From NCBI GenBank assembly GCA_947631075.1, contig CANRJU010000040.1, forward strand, positions 1-14,371: a stretch of DNA of 14,371 nt, given 5' to 3'. Origin of the DNA: an uncultured Lachnospiraceae bacterium. Lineage in GTDB: Bacteria; Bacillota; Clostridia; Lachnospirales; Lachnospiraceae. The notes below the pieces were generated by a model, which did not search any database, was not told the origin of the DNA, and was given only the letters and a program-made list of their open reading frames with translations. The translations under genes were made by a program, and so were the position numbers. Below are positions 12,963-14,371 of this stretch, one piece after another (the first letter of the stretch is position 1; every line of letters starts with the position of its first letter).

Positions 12963-13979
12963 ATGAAAAACAAAAAATATTTGCATGTAATTTGTTATGC
13001 GATTTTTATTATATATCTTCTGTTTTTGATGAAAATTGTATTATTCAAATACTCTGATTTGATTGATGTCGTTAAGGGAATCGCCACAGGAAATCTAAAT
13101 GGTTTTAGGTCGATAAATTTAATACCTCTAACATCTATTATTGAATTTGCTAAAATTATTTTAGAGGGTAATTTTATCAAAGGATTTAATAACATTATTG
13201 GCAATATATTGGTTTTTGCTCCTTTGGGATATTTTTTGCCATTACTATTCAACAAATGCAAAAAAATAAACACGGTAATTCTGGTCGGCTTTATCATCAG
13301 TTTTCTGTTTGAAACCTGTCAATATCTGCTTTATCTTGGAAGTGCCGATATTGATGATATTATATTAAATTTAATCGGAACAGTTATTGGCTTCGCTTTT
13401 TATCATTTTATCATAAGGCTTGTAAAAGAAAAAGAAACTATAAAATATACAATAACCATTATTTTTTCAATAATAGGTTTTGTTGTTGCAGGCTATTTTG
13501 TCATAGACTATTTTGGTATTATGTTTGACATTCAAAATGAGCACGATTTACCTAATGATACCCCGGTGAGTGTTGACGAAGATCAGATCCAGGTTAATCC
13601 CAATGATGAATTTGATGAGGGAAGTCAAAAAAAGCCTGATCCTAATAAAAAATTTGATATTGAAGGAGTTATCACTTTTATTGACAACGAAAGCGTCACA
13701 ATAAATATGGCAATGGTAGCGGAATTTGAAGATGATAAGAGTGTAGCAGTTACGGATCAGGTAAAACCAAATCTAATAACAATCAATCTTCTTTCTGATA
13801 CTAAATATTCAATGAAAGACATATATGATATGAAAGGCAATAAGGTTAAAACAAGGCCTGCGACAAAAGATGATTTGCAAATGGATAAGCACATAATTAT
13901 CAAAGGATATAAAAAGGATAATGATTTTTTTGCGACACAAATAATTATAAATAATTTCAAATTATCTGCCTTTAGGTAG
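12963..13979 (+). CDS. VanZ-family membrane protein with extra C-terminal domain
   Basis: The 338-residue protein has a VanZ domain at about 1-155: first helix at 9-28, NLIPLTSI at 52-59, NIIGNILVFAPLGYFLPLLF at 77-96, and FETCQYLLYLGSADIDDIIL at 116-135, all typical family motifs. A fifth helix at about 161-184 is followed by an acidic linker (residues 190-230) and a roughly 105-residue outer domain with beta-rich repeats (DIEGVITFIDNESVTINM, later HIIIKGYKKDNDFFATQIII), which looks like a small OB-like fold. VanZ itself gives slight teicoplanin resistance; most relatives have no known role. An ATG four codons upstream is in frame, but GGGGG lies five bases before the ATG used. The gene is clearly richer in A and T than its neighbours and lies on the opposite strand, which suggests separate acquisition. 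Confidence 0.88.
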   Translation: MKNKKYLHVICYAIFIIYLLFLMKIVLFKYSDLIDVVKGIATGNLNGFRSINLIPLTSIIEFAKIILEGNFIKGFNNIIGNILVFAPLGYFLPLLFNKCKKINTVILVGFIISFLFETCQYLLYLGSADIDDIILNLIGTVIGFAFYHFIIRLVKEKETIKYTITIIFSIIGFVVAGYFVIDYFGIMFDIQNEHDLPNDTPVSVDEDQIQVNPNDEFDEGSQKKPDPNKKFDIEGVITFIDNESVTINMAMVAEFEDDKSVAVTDQVKPNLITINLLSDTKYSMKDIYDMKGNKVKTRPATKDDLQMDKHIIIKGYKKDNDFFATQIIINNFKLSAFR

Positions 13980-13993
13980 CGATTTATTTTAAC

Positions 13994-14064
13994 AGGAAAT
14001 CTGCTGCCTGTTTCATTGACAGGTCACAAGGTAAGTTGCTATGCCTGTTTTGATTTCCTTTTTT
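13994..14064 (+). terminator. Possible terminator of the vanZ-like gene
   Basis: AGGAAATC (13994-14001) pairs with GATTTCCT (14052-14059) and a run of six T (14059-14064) follows. The 50-base loop contains a smaller CCTGT/ACAGG hairpin (14007-14023). The layout is plausible but not compact. Confidence 0.4.
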
Positions 14065-14110
14065 CCAACTTGCAAATCCGTACATATCATTAAAAAAGCA
14101 TGTCGCAAAA

Positions 14111-14371
14111 TTATACTTCATATAATGTAAATTCGCTCTTGTGAAAATCCAGCATACCTTCGTCCCGCAGCTTGCATAGCTCGTTGGACATGGCGCTTCG
14201 ATCTACCGAGAGAAAATCCGCAAGTTGCTGTCGGTTAAAGGGAATGGAAAAAGAACTACTGTTTTGCCGCTTCGCTTCATCGGAAAGGTAGGAAAGCAGT
14301 TTTTCTCTTGTGGAACGCTCCGACATATAGCTGAGTTTCTGAACAAGGCTTTTATTCTTATCCGAAATCGT
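14111..14371 (-). CDS. Crp/Fnr-family regulator, C-terminal part
   Basis: The last 86 residues are visible; the frame stays open to the right edge, so the cyclic-nucleotide-type sensor domain is outside. The visible part ends the dimer helix (LVQKLSYMSERSTREKLLSYLSDEAKRQ), followed by the winged helix: IPFNRQQLADFLSVDRSAMSNEL is the helix-turn-helix with the recognition helix DRSAMSNELCKL, and DEGMLDFHKSEFTL is the wing. This is the Crp_2/Fnr pattern found in many Clostridia regulators of redox or stress response. The ATG at 14324-14326 is internal, not the start. It converges with the vanZ-like gene across 131 bases. Confidence 0.9.
   Translation of the reverse strand, partial: TISDKNKSLVQKLSYMSERSTREKLLSYLSDEAKRQNSSSFSIPFNRQQLADFLSVDRSAMSNELCKLRDEGMLDFHKSEFTLYEV

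Noticed and set aside
12777..12986. A 69-codon minus-strand frame upstream of the vanZ-like gene
   Set aside because: It overlaps the vanZ promoter and start, has no ribosome site and no recognisable sequence.
12963..13979. A glycopeptide resistance cluster
   Set aside because: Only a VanZ-family protein is present; no vanA/B-type ligase, vanH, vanX or vanRS genes are visible, and VanZ proteins are widespread outside resistance clusters.

Overview
The window looks like a chromosomal segment of a Clostridia species, most probably a gut or rumen Lachnospiraceae. The signs are strong AGGAGG-type ribosome binding sites, TTGACA/TATAAT promoters, a secreted CE1 esterase with a bacterial Ig-like (BIG2) domain, a dCache chemoreceptor, a sugar-type ABC importer operon without its own ATPase, and an L,D-transpeptidase with a PG_binding_4-type region. 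No rRNA, tRNA, CRISPR array or insertion sequence was seen. All genes except araC and vanZ lie on the minus strand.

Layout. (1) 1-1618: a GH88 unsaturated glucuronyl hydrolase (cut by the left edge) diverges from an AraC regulator; this is a typical small locus for using glycosaminoglycan-type unsaturated disaccharides. (2) 1734-6600: a secreted CE1 esterase, a cytoplasmic CE1-like esterase and a DUF3237 protein form an operon, followed in the same direction by a chemoreceptor. The operon and the chemoreceptor each have a near-consensus promoter with 17-bp spacing, and each carries an AT-rich palindrome containing the same TAATTAGATT sequence at almost the same place next to the -10 box. They are therefore probably controlled by one repressor. 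One palindrome has the TTAG-N4-CTAA form known for MarR/SlyA proteins, and a MarR protein (CinR) represses a cinnamoyl esterase gene in Butyrivibrio. I read this block as a candidate ester-degradation and chemotaxis regulon, and it is the most interesting system here. (3) 6731-9159: two cell-envelope genes, a YkuD L,D-transpeptidase and a membrane-anchored C39-type cysteine peptidase. The transpeptidase has a consensus promoter and a roughly 160-nt leader holding four palindromes in a 15-bp repeat; the peptidase has a 14-bp tandem repeat over its ribosome binding site. (4) 9283-12663: a tight operon with a solute-binding lipoprotein, two permeases and a small membrane-anchored protein resembling the C-terminal part of efflux adaptor (HlyD/MFP) proteins, the last coupled to the second permease by an ATGA overlap. 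The second permease lacks the first membrane segment usual in its family. (5) 12963-13979: a clearly AT-rich, plus-strand VanZ-family membrane protein with an extra extracytoplasmic domain, probably acquired separately. (6) 14111-14371: the C-terminal DNA-binding part of a Crp/Fnr regulator, cut by the right edge.

How the parts may work together: the secreted esterase would release an acyl or aromatic acid outside the cell, the cytoplasmic esterase would process imported esters, DUF3237 has an unknown role, and the chemoreceptor would steer cells to the source. The repressor is not in this window. The transpeptidase and C39 peptidase suggest wall or surface remodelling, but no sequence feature ties them to the importer operon. 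No stretch longer than 300 bases lacks a gene; the longest (12664-12962) holds two divergent promoters.
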